Made by a program: the position numbers and the translations under genes
The notes under the pieces: model-generated
Databases searched by the model: none
Told to the model about the DNA's origin: nothing
Seen by the model: the letters and a program-made list of their open reading frames with translations, nothing else
Shown: piece after piece, positions 1 through 6,699 of the stretch
How the letters are laid out: every line of letters begins with the position of its first letter
Position numbering within the stretch: the stretch's first letter is position 1
NCBI GenBank assembly: GCA_046299435.1
Contig: JBKBIC010000035.1
Span: forward strand, 1-29,075
Direction of reading: 5' to 3'
Length of the DNA stretch: 29,075 bases
Origin: M3007 sp046299435
GTDB taxonomy: Bacteria; Bacteroidota; Bacteroidia; Chitinophagales; Saprospiraceae

Positions 1-486
1 GCGCCGGATTTTGCAGTGCCCGATCCATTCCTGCACGCCGTAGGCCCCGGCCTTGTCGAAGGGTTGGCAAGTGCGGATGTAATGGTCAATTTCCGCGTCG
101 CTCAGGTCCGCAAAAAACACCTCCGACACGCCTGCGAACACCGATTCTCGGTTCCGGGAAAGCAGGCAAACGCCCGTGACAACTGTGTGCTGTCGCCCGG
201 AAAGCCGACGAATCATGCGGAAAGCCTCGTCGTAATCGGCAGGTTTGTTGAAAATCTCATTGTCCACAATCACGACCGAATCCGCCGAAAGCACCACCTC
301 GTCACCCAAAATCAGGTGTGCGGCGGCGCGGGCCTTGCGCTGGGCGAGCATCGGCGCGACCTCCCGGACGGGCATTTCCGGCGGGAAACTTTCGTCCACA
401 TCAATGCCAATGACCTGAAAATCAAACCCGGCTTCGCGGAGCAGTTGGGCGCGGCGCGGGCTTTTGGAAGCAAGCAATAGTTTCAA
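1..486 (-). CDS. maf: Maf-family nucleoside triphosphate pyrophosphatase (3' end off window)
   Basis: The minus strand encodes a Maf/HAM1-like protein; 162 codons are visible and the C-terminus lies beyond base 1. Seen: an N-terminal LLLASKSPRRAQLL (the family signature SxSPRR), then ADSVV near residue 70, and KAGAYGVQEW near the end, which is the conserved block before the C-terminal helix. Maf proteins hydrolyse non-canonical or modified nucleoside triphosphates to monophosphates and pyrophosphate in the cytoplasm and are linked to septum formation. The start is unusual. In this frame the last upstream stop is at 682-684, no ATG or GTG follows, and the only standard start is TTG at 484-486, right beside the 16-bp tandem array. 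That start gives MKLLLASKSPRR, the expected N-terminal length. Family assignment is very secure; the TTG start is inferred. Confidence 0.93.
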   Translation of the reverse strand, partial: MKLLLASKSPRRAQLLREAGFDFQVIGIDVDESFPPEMPVREVAPMLAQRKARAAAHLILGDEVVLSADSVVIVDNEIFNKPADYDEAFRMIRRLSGRQHTVVTGVCLLSRNRESVFAGVSEVFFADLSDAEIDHYIRTCQPFDKAGAYGVQEWIGHCKIRR

Positions 487-492
487 TGCAAT

Positions 493-716
493 GAGTGAAT
501 GAGTGATTGAGTGAATGAGTGATTGAGTGAATGAGTGATTGAGTGAATGAGTGATTGAGTGAATGAGCGATTGAGTGAATGAGTGATTGAGTGAATGAGT
601 GATTGAGTGAATGAGCGATTGAGTGAATGAGCGATTGAGTGAATGAGCGATTGAATAAGATAATGGGATAATGAGTGAAAATCACTCATTCACTCATTGT
701 CTCAATCACTCATTGA
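493..716. repeat. 16-bp minisatellite (10 copies) with inverted flank
   Basis: Ten contiguous copies of the unit GAGTGAATGAGTGATT fill 493-652 exactly. The unit is itself two related octamers. Copies 1-4, 6 and 7 carry GTGATT at the end; copies 5, 8, 9 and 10 carry GCGATT. After a short unrelated stretch the same words return inverted (682-716), and 670-690 forms a hairpin with 9-bp arms and a 3-nt loop. The complement of the array has no stop codon in any frame, while the strand shown has TGA in all three. It fills the space between the UbiA stop codon (702-704, inside the inverted part) and the maf start (486). Confidence 0.95.
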
Positions 717-1646
717 AAGGAGCAAGATGCCCGCCAACATGAGCAGTTTTATGGCGAGGCTGGCCTGCGAAAAATCAGTTTTCGTCTGGCCGCGCGCCGT
801 TTTCAGGCTGGCAAAAATGGCGGGCAAAAGTAGGCACAAAATCCCGGCGGCGATTTTCCACGCGGGCACTGCGGTTTGCAACCAATAAAAAATCAGCAAC
901 GCGAGGTTGCCGATCAGCAAAACACCGACGACCGCTGCCCACCGCCGGGCAATGCGCGGCCCTTTGAGCACGGGCAAGGTGTGGCAATGGCAGGCCGCGT
1001 CGCCTGCGTGGTCTTCGATGTCCTTCACCATTTCGCGGAAAAGCGTGGCGACAAACGCGAAAATCACGAAGTTCCAAAAGGTCAGCATCGTGCTTTGGAG
1101 CAACGCAACATCCTGAAAACCAAGCAAGTGCAGCGGCCTCAACTCCGGGAACCACACCACCAACGGCACTACGGCGCACAGCCCAGCCACGACCAGATTG
1201 CCCAAAAACGGGGTGCATTTCAGCCGGGCCGAGTACAAAAACAGCATGGCCGAGACCCCGGCGAACAGCCCCGTCATGGCAAATTTTTGGTTCGGAAAAA
1301 CCCGCAAGTCGAGGTAAACAGCCAATGTCAGGACGATGAGCAGCAACCCAACGTACAGCAGAACTGCCGCCGAGCGCGACAGGTACCGCCCCACCACAAG
1401 CCGTTCGGGTTTGTTTTGGGCATCAATCGGGGCATCGAAAATGTCGTTGATGACATAGCCGGCGAGCGTGGTCAGCACCGTGTTCGCGCAAAGCAGCCCG
1501 AACGTCCGCCCTTCGAGCGCGGGGATGCAGCCGCCGCGCAGAATCGCCGGGCGCAACACCATATAATACGGCATCCATTGGCTCAAAAAAACGATGACCA
1601 GATTGGGCAATCGCAACATTCCGAGCAGGGCGGCGAGTGCTTTCAT
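702..1646 (-). CDS. UbiA-family prenyltransferase
   Basis: Integral-membrane prenyltransferase of 314 residues. The first Asp-rich motif reads NDIFDAPIDAQNKPERLV (N-D-x-x-D-x-x-x-D, about residues 60-80). The second is REMVKDIEDHAGDAACHCHT (about residues 190-210), the form typical of the geranylgeranylglycerol-phosphate geranylgeranyltransferase branch. Both motifs bind Mg-pyrophosphate of the polyprenyl donor. About eight hydrophobic segments surround them. Bacteroidota members are usually annotated as GGGP geranylgeranyltransferase, but the true acceptor (GGGP or a quinone precursor) cannot be read from sequence. The ATG at 1646 was chosen because the upstream in-frame extension (to 1781) is arginine-rich and does not look like protein. 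Its TGA stop at 702-704 lies in a repeat word. Maf follows downstream on the same strand. Confidence 0.88.
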   Translation of the reverse strand: MKALAALLGMLRLPNLVIVFLSQWMPYYMVLRPAILRGGCIPALEGRTFGLLCANTVLTTLAGYVINDIFDAPIDAQNKPERLVVGRYLSRSAAVLLYVGLLLIVLTLAVYLDLRVFPNQKFAMTGLFAGVSAMLFLYSARLKCTPFLGNLVVAGLCAVVPLVVWFPELRPLHLLGFQDVALLQSTMLTFWNFVIFAFVATLFREMVKDIEDHAGDAACHCHTLPVLKGPRIARRWAAVVGVLLIGNLALLIFYWLQTAVPAWKIAAGILCLLLPAIFASLKTARGQTKTDFSQASLAIKLLMLAGILLLSMSD

Positions 1647-2184
1647 AGTGAAAAATTGCGGCGGCAAGGTAAATCGCCGTGCGCTGGGTTCAGCCCGATG
1701 CCACGAAATTCTGGGCTGCCGACCGCACTGAACCCCTGTGGCAGGAAATTTTGGCAAAAAAATTTTTGCTGGAATACGCACCGATAAAGCGCCGAAACTC
1801 TATTCCAGATTTTGAGAAGGATTATTTTTTCAAAAATAAAATTCTAATCAACACCCCAATTTGACGTGGTGGGTGACACGGCAAAACGCCACTCCGTGCG
1901 AACCCGGTTTGGTGTTTTTGGTTAAAGCGTTTGACCTTGCAGCCGAAAATCACGACCGATGCAATTCAGTTTTTCCAACGTCCAAGTCTGTTGTTGCTGT
2001 TGTCCGCGCCCGCTTCCGGCGGATTGGGCAATGGCTTTGGGCAAATTCGGGTTGGATTGACCGCGACAAAACGCTCATGGTTTTTGGATGGCCCTTTCTC
2101 GTTGGATTGTCGCGGGAAAGGGTCATTTTTTTGCCCCAAAACATTCATCACTCATCATTTATCATTCATCACTCTTCTAAAACA
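1647..2184. other. Intergenic region between divergent UbiA and cysE genes
   Basis: This 538-bp stretch lies between two divergently transcribed genes and should hold both promoters. An AT-rich segment sits at about 1815-1860, but I found no clean TAnnTTTG box. Short open frames cross it on both strands (for example 1950-2144 minus), but none shows a recognisable domain or sensible composition. No tRNA cloverleaf was found. The right end carries a heptad repeat at 2143-2172. Confidence 0.5.
2143..2172. repeat. Heptad repeat upstream of cysE
   Basis: Four and a fraction copies of a 7-bp word (ATTCATC, ACTCATC, ATTTATC, ATTCATC, AC). The 30 bp are identical to the reverse complement of 23354-23383, and differ from 23398-23427 at one base, about 21 kb away. 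Unlike that copy, no partner arm is present here, so it cannot form the long hairpin. It ends 12 bp before the GTG start of cysE. Confidence 0.85.
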
Positions 2185-3012
2185 GTGGAGGCTTTTTTTC
2201 AAAAACTCGACGCGCAGCGGACGAAATATGCCGGGCAAATCCCGCCCAAAGCCGAGGCCCACGCGCTGGCCGAGGCGATTTTCGACTTCCTGTTCCCGTT
2301 CCAGAACACCGAATCGAAACGCGCCGGGGCGCAATTTGCCCGCTTGCGGTACGATTTGCTGGCCCTGCTCCGCCCGCTTTTGAAGCAGAACGATGCGGCA
2401 GACGCGGTGGCCGACGAATTCCTCTCGCAGCTGCCCGCCGTCCATGAGACTTTGCTCGAAGACGCGCAGGCTTTCCTGCGGTTCGACCCGGCGGCCACCT
2501 GCTGGGAGGAGGTCGTAGCGACCTATCCCGGTTTTCATGCCATAGCGATTCACCGCGTGGCTCATGTGCTGCACCGCCTGAAAGTGCCGTTGCTACCGCG
2601 CATTTTCAGCGAGTATGTCCACAGTTTGACGGGCATTGACATCCACCCGGCGGCGACGATTGGCCGTTCGTTTTTCATTGACCATGGCACGGGCGTGGTC
2701 ATCGGGGCCACGACGGTCATCGGCGACAACGTGAAAATTTATCAGGGCGTGACCCTCGGCGCGTTGCAGGTGGACAAAACACTCGCCAACGTCAAACGCC
2801 ACCCGACCATTGGCGACAACGTGACCCTTTACGCCAACTGCACCATCCTCGGNNNNNNNNNNGGCGGGCGCACCGAAATCGGCCACGACTCCGTCATTGG
2901 CGGCAACACTTGGCTGACGGAGAGCGTGCCGCCGTTCTCGGTCGTGCTCAATCAATCCAAGGCCGCCGTCCGCTCGCGGCCATTTGACGAGCCGGTCAAT
3001 TTTGTCATTTGA
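2185..3012 (+). CDS. cysE: Serine O-acetyltransferase (EpsC/CysE type)
   Basis: Transfers an acetyl group from acetyl-CoA to L-serine, giving O-acetylserine, the first committed step of cysteine synthesis. The N-terminal helical part (about residues 1-140) is followed by a left-handed beta-helix of hexapeptide repeats with the signatures GIDIHPAATIGRSFFIDHG, GVVIGATTVIGDNVKIYQG and VIGGNTWLTESVPP. His in FIDHG and the GDNVKIYQGVTLGAL stretch are typical of the active site. The GTG at 2185 gives MEAFFQKLD, which fits family N-termini; an in-frame ATG at 2077 would add 36 residues translated partly from a heptad repeat, so it is less likely. Ten N at 2853-2862 interrupt the hexapeptide domain. 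CysK follows after 83 bp on the same strand. Confidence 0.92.
   Translation: MEAFFQKLDAQRTKYAGQIPPKAEAHALAEAIFDFLFPFQNTESKRAGAQFARLRYDLLALLRPLLKQNDAADAVADEFLSQLPAVHETLLEDAQAFLRFDPAATCWEEVVATYPGFHAIAIHRVAHVLHRLKVPLLPRIFSEYVHSLTGIDIHPAATIGRSFFIDHGTGVVIGATTVIGDNVKIYQGVTLGALQVDKTLANVKRHPTIGDNVTLYANCTILXXXXGGRTEIGHDSVIGGNTWLTESVPPFSVVLNQSKAAVRSRPFDEPVNFVI
2853..2862. other. Assembly gap (10 N) inside cysE
   Basis: Exactly ten N, between left flank ...CTCGG and right flank GGCGGGCGC.... Merging the flanks through their shared GG restores TILGGRTEIGHDS, which matches the family in this loop without extra residues. The N run plus the 2-bp overlap adds 12 bp, four codons. The corrected gene would be 816 bp (271 residues). 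Confidence 0.9.
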
Positions 3013-3023
3013 GTTGGCGATGC

Positions 3024-3089
3024 GGCTATTTGGTCATCTGCTGAAATAGCCCATGCGAATCAACAAATCACCAAATCAACAAATCACCA
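3024..3089. repeat. Hairpin plus octad repeat between cysE and cysK
   Basis: A hairpin with 8-bp perfect arms (GGCTATTT at 3024-3031, AAATAGCC at 3044-3051) starts 11 nt after the cysE stop. It is followed by two identical 16-bp copies at 3058-3073 and 3074-3089, each built of octads AATCAACA and AATCACCA. The array ends 6 bp before the cysK start. It could modulate cysK expression relative to cysE; no function is demonstrated. Confidence 0.75.
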
Positions 3090-3095
3090 CCTTCA

Positions 3096-4040
3096 ATGAA
3101 AGCGCAAAACATTTTAGAAACCATCGGCAACACGCCGCACGTCCGCCTCAACCGCCTGTTCGGCAGCAGTCACGAAGTCTGGGCCAAGCTCGAACGCGCC
3201 AACCCCGGCGGCAGCATCAAAGACCGCATCGCTTTGTCCATGATTGAGGACGCGGAAGCCAAAGGCGAGCTGCGCCCCGGCTCGGTCATCATTGAACCCA
3301 CGTCGGGCAATACGGGCATCGGCCTTGCGATGGTCGCCGCCGTGAAAGGCTACCCACTTATTTTGGTCATGCCCGAAAGTATGTCGGTCGAGCGGCGGCG
3401 GCTGATGGCGGCCTACGGGGCGCAATTCGACCTCACGCCGCGCGAAAAAGGCATGAAAGGGGCCATCGAGCGGGCGTTCCAGCTGGCGCAGGAAATTCCG
3501 GGCGCGTGGATACCGCAACAGTTTGAGAATGAGGCGAATATCGCCGTACACAAACAGACGACCGCCAACGAAATCCTGACCGATTTCCCCGACGGGATTG
3601 ACTATTTGATAACCGGGGTCGGCACGGGCGGCCACATCACGGGCGTGGGCGAAATCCTGAAAGGCTTTTTCCCGAAACTGAAAATCTTTGCCGTCGAGCC
3701 TGCCCTCAGCCCGGTCATTTCGGGTGGAAGCCCGGCCCCGCACCCGATTCAGGGCATCGGCGCGGGCTTCGTGCCGCGCAATCTGCACACCGATGTGTTG
3801 GACGGTATCATCACCATCGAGCGCGACGAAGCGTTTGAGTTTGCCAAACGCGCTGCCCTCGAAGAGGGGATTTTCGGCGGCATCTCGTCGGGCGCGTCGC
3901 TGGCGGCAGTGGCGAAAAAACTGCCCGAAATCCCCGCCGGATCGCGCATTTTGACCTTCAATTACGACACAGGCGAACGCTACCTCTCCATTGACGGCCT
4001 GTACGAGTGGGAAAACGCACAGAGCCTTTTGAAGAGTTGA
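3096..4040 (+). CDS. cysK: Cysteine synthase A (O-acetylserine sulfhydrylase)
   Basis: PLP-dependent enzyme of 314 residues making L-cysteine from O-acetylserine and sulfide. Seen: ETIGNTPHVRLNRL at the N-terminus, the PLP Schiff-base lysine K42 in NPGGSIKDRIA, the substrate loop EPTSGNTGIGLA, the phosphate-binding glycine loop GVGTGGHITGVGE, and GGISSGAS near the C-terminus. Length and motifs fit CysK rather than cystathionine beta-synthase, as no regulatory domain follows. It lies directly downstream of cysE, so both pathway steps are probably co-expressed, and CysE/CysK may form the cysteine synthase complex known in other bacteria. The last residues (LLKS) and the TGA stop at 4038-4040 are read from the purine-rich repeat that continues into the convergent terminator-like palindrome. 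Confidence 0.96.
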   Translation: MKAQNILETIGNTPHVRLNRLFGSSHEVWAKLERANPGGSIKDRIALSMIEDAEAKGELRPGSVIIEPTSGNTGIGLAMVAAVKGYPLILVMPESMSVERRRLMAAYGAQFDLTPREKGMKGAIERAFQLAQEIPGAWIPQQFENEANIAVHKQTTANEILTDFPDGIDYLITGVGTGGHITGVGEILKGFFPKLKIFAVEPALSPVISGGSPAPHPIQGIGAGFVPRNLHTDVLDGIITIERDEAFEFAKRAALEEGIFGGISSGASLAAVAKKLPEIPAGSRILTFNYDTGERYLSIDGLYEWENAQSLLKS

Positions 4041-4071
4041 AGAGGTGAAAAAGTTGAAAGGCGGAAGGAGG

Positions 4072-4136
4072 GTTGAAAAGAGGAAGAGTTGAGGAGTTGA
4101 AACACTTTCAACACTTCATCTTTTCCTCTTTTCAAC
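4072..4136. terminator. Palindrome between convergent cysK and gtrA-like genes
   Basis: Inverted repeat with 31-bp arms (4072-4102 and 4106-4136), about five mismatches and a 3-nt loop. The arms are made of GTTGAAAAG/AGGAAGAG-type purine words. The gtrA-like stop codon (4132-4134) lies inside the right arm and the cysK stop lies in the same kind of word upstream. Position between convergent genes suggests a bidirectional terminator or 3'-UTR stem. Same family as 4536-4617 and 14225-14311. Confidence 0.7.
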
Positions 4137-4524
4137 TGAACGTGAAAGTGTAGTTCGCCCAGAAATTCCAGAGCATGACGACGGCGGTGGCGATGAGCTT
4201 GGCGACGTAGAAATTGGTGCGCTCGCGGCGTTCGTGGAGCAGGTAAATGATAAGGTTGTTCAGGCCGAGACCGACTGTGGCGAGCACGAGGAATTTGAAA
4301 AACTGCATGGCCACTGCTGGGTCGTGGCTCTCGAATGTCCACAGGCGGTTGAGGGTGTAGTTGCTGACGACGGCGCAAAGGAAGCCGCAGGTGTTGGCGA
4401 CGTATTTGTTCAGGCGGGCTTTTTCCTTCAAAAGCCAAGTGATGCCAAAATCCACGAACACGCCGGAGAACCCGACGATACCAAACTTCAGGAACTTGAA
4501 AATGAATTCGTTGCTCATGTCCAT
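4132..4524 (-). CDS. GtrA-like small membrane protein
   Basis: Protein of 130 residues with four predicted transmembrane helices, the size and layout of the GtrA family. Family signatures seen are FLKFGIVGFSGVFVDFGITW at the N-terminus, NRLWTF after helix two, and NFWANYTFTFS at the C-terminus. GtrA proteins are thought to help flip or transfer polyprenyl-phosphate-linked sugars for cell-surface glycans. The start at 4524 (MDMSNEF) was chosen; MSNEF at 4518 is equally possible, and the upstream in-frame extension to 4590 is read from a repeat element and is rejected. The stop lies in a palindrome arm. The adjacent upstream gene on the same strand is a GT87-type membrane glycosyltransferase, so a shared surface-glycan role is likely. 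Confidence 0.85.
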   Translation of the reverse strand: MDMSNEFIFKFLKFGIVGFSGVFVDFGITWLLKEKARLNKYVANTCGFLCAVVSNYTLNRLWTFESHDPAVAMQFFKFLVLATVGLGLNNLIIYLLHERRERTNFYVAKLIATAVVMLWNFWANYTFTFS

Positions 4525-4535
4525 GGGCGAAATGG

Positions 4536-4617
4536 AGTTAAAAAGAGGGAAGTGTTGAAAAGTTGAAGTTGTGTGCCTACGCCCGTTCAACTTTTCAACG
4601 CTCCCCTCTTTTCAACT
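4536..4617. repeat. 32-bp-arm palindrome between GT87 gene and gtrA-like gene
   Basis: Arms at 4536-4567 and 4586-4617 match over 32 bp with three mismatches, with an 18-nt loop. The words are the same TTGAAAAG / GAGGGAAG type as at 4072-4136 and 14225-14311. The final ten residues of the upstream GT87 protein and its TGA stop (4587-4589) are translated from the right arm. Its left arm ends 12 bp before the gtrA-like start, so a terminator here would separate the two genes unless readthrough occurs. Confidence 0.85.
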
Positions 4618-5738
4618 AACAAAAGTCTGTAAGTAATTAAGAACCAAATGATTATGCACGGCACGGCTTTCAGGGCATAGGGCGCGACGAGCGTGTCGCG
4701 CAGGATTTTCGGGAAAACATCGGTCGGCGAAAGCGAGGCGAACGCGAAGGCCGACCAAAGCCAAACCTTGTCCCACGCAGTTTTTTGGCTGTTCAAAAAC
4801 CACAGGGCCACGCCGCACAGGGCGATGACGAACGTGGGCGATTCGGCCTTGTGGTTGAAAATCACGACCCAAATCAGCACGGAAGCCCACGCGAGCGAGC
4901 GGATTTCGAGCAAATCGGCCCGGCGACGGGCGACGAAAACCGAACAGACGAGCACCCCGAACCCTGCCAAAACGACCCAAGTTTTCGGCAAATCCAGCCC
5001 GAACCAACTCCGCAACCAGCCCATGACCGAGATGCCGACCGAAGCCGAGTGGTCGCTGCGGAGCATTTCGAGCCACCAATCGTACACGGTTTTCAGGTGT
5101 TCCGGGCCGATGACGATGAGCGGAAAAACCGCAAAAAACACGGCCCAAGCCACCGTTTTTGCCCAAAAACCGAGTGTTTTTGGGTAAAGCAGCCCCGGCA
5201 GGGCGGCAAAAATACCGAAGATTTTGATGAACGATGACCCGGCCACGAGCGGCGCGGCATGGCTCTCGCGCCCGCGTTCGAGGCCGACAAAAGTGCCCAG
5301 CAGGAGTGCGGCGACGAGGCCGTTGCTTTGGCTGTTTTGCAGGGCGATGACCAATTCGGGGAGCACGAACCATGCGAAAAATCGCCGCGCCCGCTCGTCC
5401 AAAACAGGCAAGGCGAGGATGGCAGCCAGCAGCGGCAGGGCGTTCAGTAAATTCCAGATGGGCAGCCCGGCCCAATCGGGCAGCGCGGCGAACGGGGCCA
5501 TGCACACCGCAAAAGCTGGGCTATACTTGAACAAATCCCATTGCTCGGCGGGGAAACTCGTGTAGGGGTTCAGCCCGGCGAGCAGGTGCGTCCATGAATT
5601 TTTGAAGATGACGTAGTTCTCGTAGGCGGTGTAGCCGTTCGCGTGGCGGCCCGGCGCGAGTTTCTGGACGGAAATGGCGAGCGCGGCCAGCGTGTAGGCC
5701 AGCCATAGAAACCAGTTTGTTTGCCAAAAACGGGACAA
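4587..5738 (-). CDS. GT87/DUF2029-type membrane glycosyltransferase
   Basis: Polytopic membrane protein of 383 residues with about ten hydrophobic segments. It resembles the DUF2029/GT87 family of polyprenyl-phosphate-sugar-dependent glycosyltransferases (mannosyl- or arabinosyltransferase-like). Supporting motifs are YENYVIFKNSWTHLLAGLNP and QWDLFKYSPAFA in the first extracytoplasmic loop, and NSQSNGLVAALLLG, where Bacteroidota homologues also have an N-x-Q-x-N/S-N pattern. The donor and acceptor cannot be inferred. The C-terminal tail (about LLLVEKRGALKS) is encoded by an intergenic palindrome and is probably not functional. It precedes the GtrA-like gene on the same strand. Confidence 0.75.
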   Translation of the reverse strand: MSRFWQTNWFLWLAYTLAALAISVQKLAPGRHANGYTAYENYVIFKNSWTHLLAGLNPYTSFPAEQWDLFKYSPAFAVCMAPFAALPDWAGLPIWNLLNALPLLAAILALPVLDERARRFFAWFVLPELVIALQNSQSNGLVAALLLGTFVGLERGRESHAAPLVAGSSFIKIFGIFAALPGLLYPKTLGFWAKTVAWAVFFAVFPLIVIGPEHLKTVYDWWLEMLRSDHSASVGISVMGWLRSWFGLDLPKTWVVLAGFGVLVCSVFVARRRADLLEIRSLAWASVLIWVVIFNHKAESPTFVIALCGVALWFLNSQKTAWDKVWLWSAFAFASLSPTDVFPKILRDTLVAPYALKAVPCIIIWFLITYRLLLVEKRGALKS

Positions 5739-5753
5739 GAGAAGTGGGTTTTG

Positions 5754-5821
5754 GAATTACGATTTGCGAATTACGAATCCGTGTTTGACAATCGTAATTC
5801 GTAAATCCAAAATCGTAATTC
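5754..5821. repeat. ATTACGA-type heptad palindrome
   Basis: Heptads of the GAATTAC/GATTTGC type at 5754-5776 face inverted heptads at 5792-5821. One arm has one extra 7-bp unit. It starts 2 nt downstream of the DUF6438 stop codon and ends 15 bp before the GT87 start. A related copy is at 18435-18509. Confidence 0.8.
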
Positions 5822-5823
5822 GT

Positions 5824-6534
5824 TCAGTTTCTGTCGTTTGCAAGTTTGTTGGGTTGGGCATTGAGGCAGCCGTCCATGTTTTTGAGTAGGTCGAGCAGGG
5901 CGGGTTCTTCGATTTGGCTGCGGTCGTAGGCCACAACCCAAGTGTTGTTGGGCGGGATGCGGCGCACGAGGCGCAGGCGGAAGTCTTCAAATTGTTGAAG
6001 CCAGTTGCCGGCGTTCACGTCGTCTTTGAGTTGCAGGAGGATTTCGGCACGGGTGCCGGGCGCGGGTTCGTTCGGGGCAACGCCGCGCCGGACTTGGAGG
6101 CCGTGTTTTTCGGCGAGCGATTTCAGGTGGGCTTCGAGGGCGAGGAGCGGCTGCGGGCGGTCAATGCTGCCGAGTGTGCTTTTGGTTTTTGGGCCGTCCC
6201 AGACGGTGAGGGTGGCGGAGGGTGCGTCCGCGACGGTGCTTTGGAAGCGGTCGGGGTATTGCCAGAGGTTGGTCTCGGCCACAAGTTGTTGAAGGCCAGC
6301 GAGTTCGGTGGGGTCGAGCGTGAAATTTCGCAAGCCCGTCTGGGCGGTGAACTGGATGCCTTCAAATTCAGCTTTGCCGTTTTGCCAGAACGTGAGGCGA
6401 TAAATCGGGCAGAAACCCCGGCAGCCGGCGGTTTCGAGTTGGACGAGTTTGGCGTTCGGGTCGGCCATTTTTTTGGGGCCTTTGCAGGCAAGGAGCGCGG
6501 CGGCGAGCAGCCACACGAGTTGGGTCGGTTTCAT
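5824..6534 (-). CDS. DUF6438 domain lipoprotein
   Basis: Predicted lipoprotein of 236 residues. The start at 6534 gives a lipoprotein signal peptide MKPTQLVWLLAAALLAC with the lipid-modified Cys at 17; the longer in-frame extension upstream is rejected. The mature part begins with LETAGCRGFCPIYRLTFWQN (about residues 30-50), the Cys-x4-Cys-P-x-Y pattern of DUF6438, followed by a short beta-rich domain (to about residue 140). The C-terminal part, with NWLQQFEDFRLRLVRRIPPN and a final NMDGCLNAQPN, is not recognised. Role unknown; envelope location is inferred from the signal. It lies between the outer-membrane receptor upstream and GT87 downstream, on the same strand as both. Confidence 0.75.
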   Translation of the reverse strand: MKPTQLVWLLAAALLACKGPKKMADPNAKLVQLETAGCRGFCPIYRLTFWQNGKAEFEGIQFTAQTGLRNFTLDPTELAGLQQLVAETNLWQYPDRFQSTVADAPSATLTVWDGPKTKSTLGSIDRPQPLLALEAHLKSLAEKHGLQVRRGVAPNEPAPGTRAEILLQLKDDVNAGNWLQQFEDFRLRLVRRIPPNNTWVVAYDRSQIEEPALLDLLKNMDGCLNAQPNKLANDRN

Positions 6535-6623
6535 TTGCGGATGCGTTTGGTTCGGCAAAAGCGGGGGCAAAAGTCTTGTTTCTGGGCGAGAAATTGTAGC
6601 CGCGCCCACTGATGAGGTGGTGC

Positions 6624-6657
6624 AAAAAGTCCCCGCTGGCAGCTGCCAGCGGGGACT
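6624..6657 (-). terminator. Rho-independent terminator of the Oar-like receptor gene
   Basis: A perfect 30-bp palindrome (15-bp arms, centre at 6642/6643), GC-rich, at 6628-6657. On the minus strand it is followed directly by a T tract (the A run 6624-6628 on the plus strand). It lies 42 bp after the stop codon of the receptor gene. This is a textbook intrinsic terminator and differs from the word-repeat palindromes elsewhere. Confidence 0.85.
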
Positions 6658-6699
6658 GAGTTTTGAGTCGGTCAAATGGCCGAATCACCGGATAGCCAA

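Noticed and set aside
16..480. Plus-strand ORF of 154 codons at the left edge
   Set aside because: It is the shadow of maf on the other strand; the maf motifs are unmistakable and this ORF has none.
493..652. CRISPR array
   Set aside because: Units are 16 bp and contiguous, with no spacers.
422..689. Two minus-strand ORFs rich in SLIHSITHSLNHSF
   Set aside because: They are translations of the stop-free 16-bp array, not genes; neither has a domain.
876..1787. Plus-strand ORF of 303 codons opposite the UbiA gene
   Set aside because: Composition is rich in Q, H and R, with no domain; it is antisense to a clear membrane protein.
1870..1920. Possible tRNA-like stretch (GTGCGAACCCGG)
   Set aside because: No cloverleaf can be formed around it; only the T-arm-like words match.
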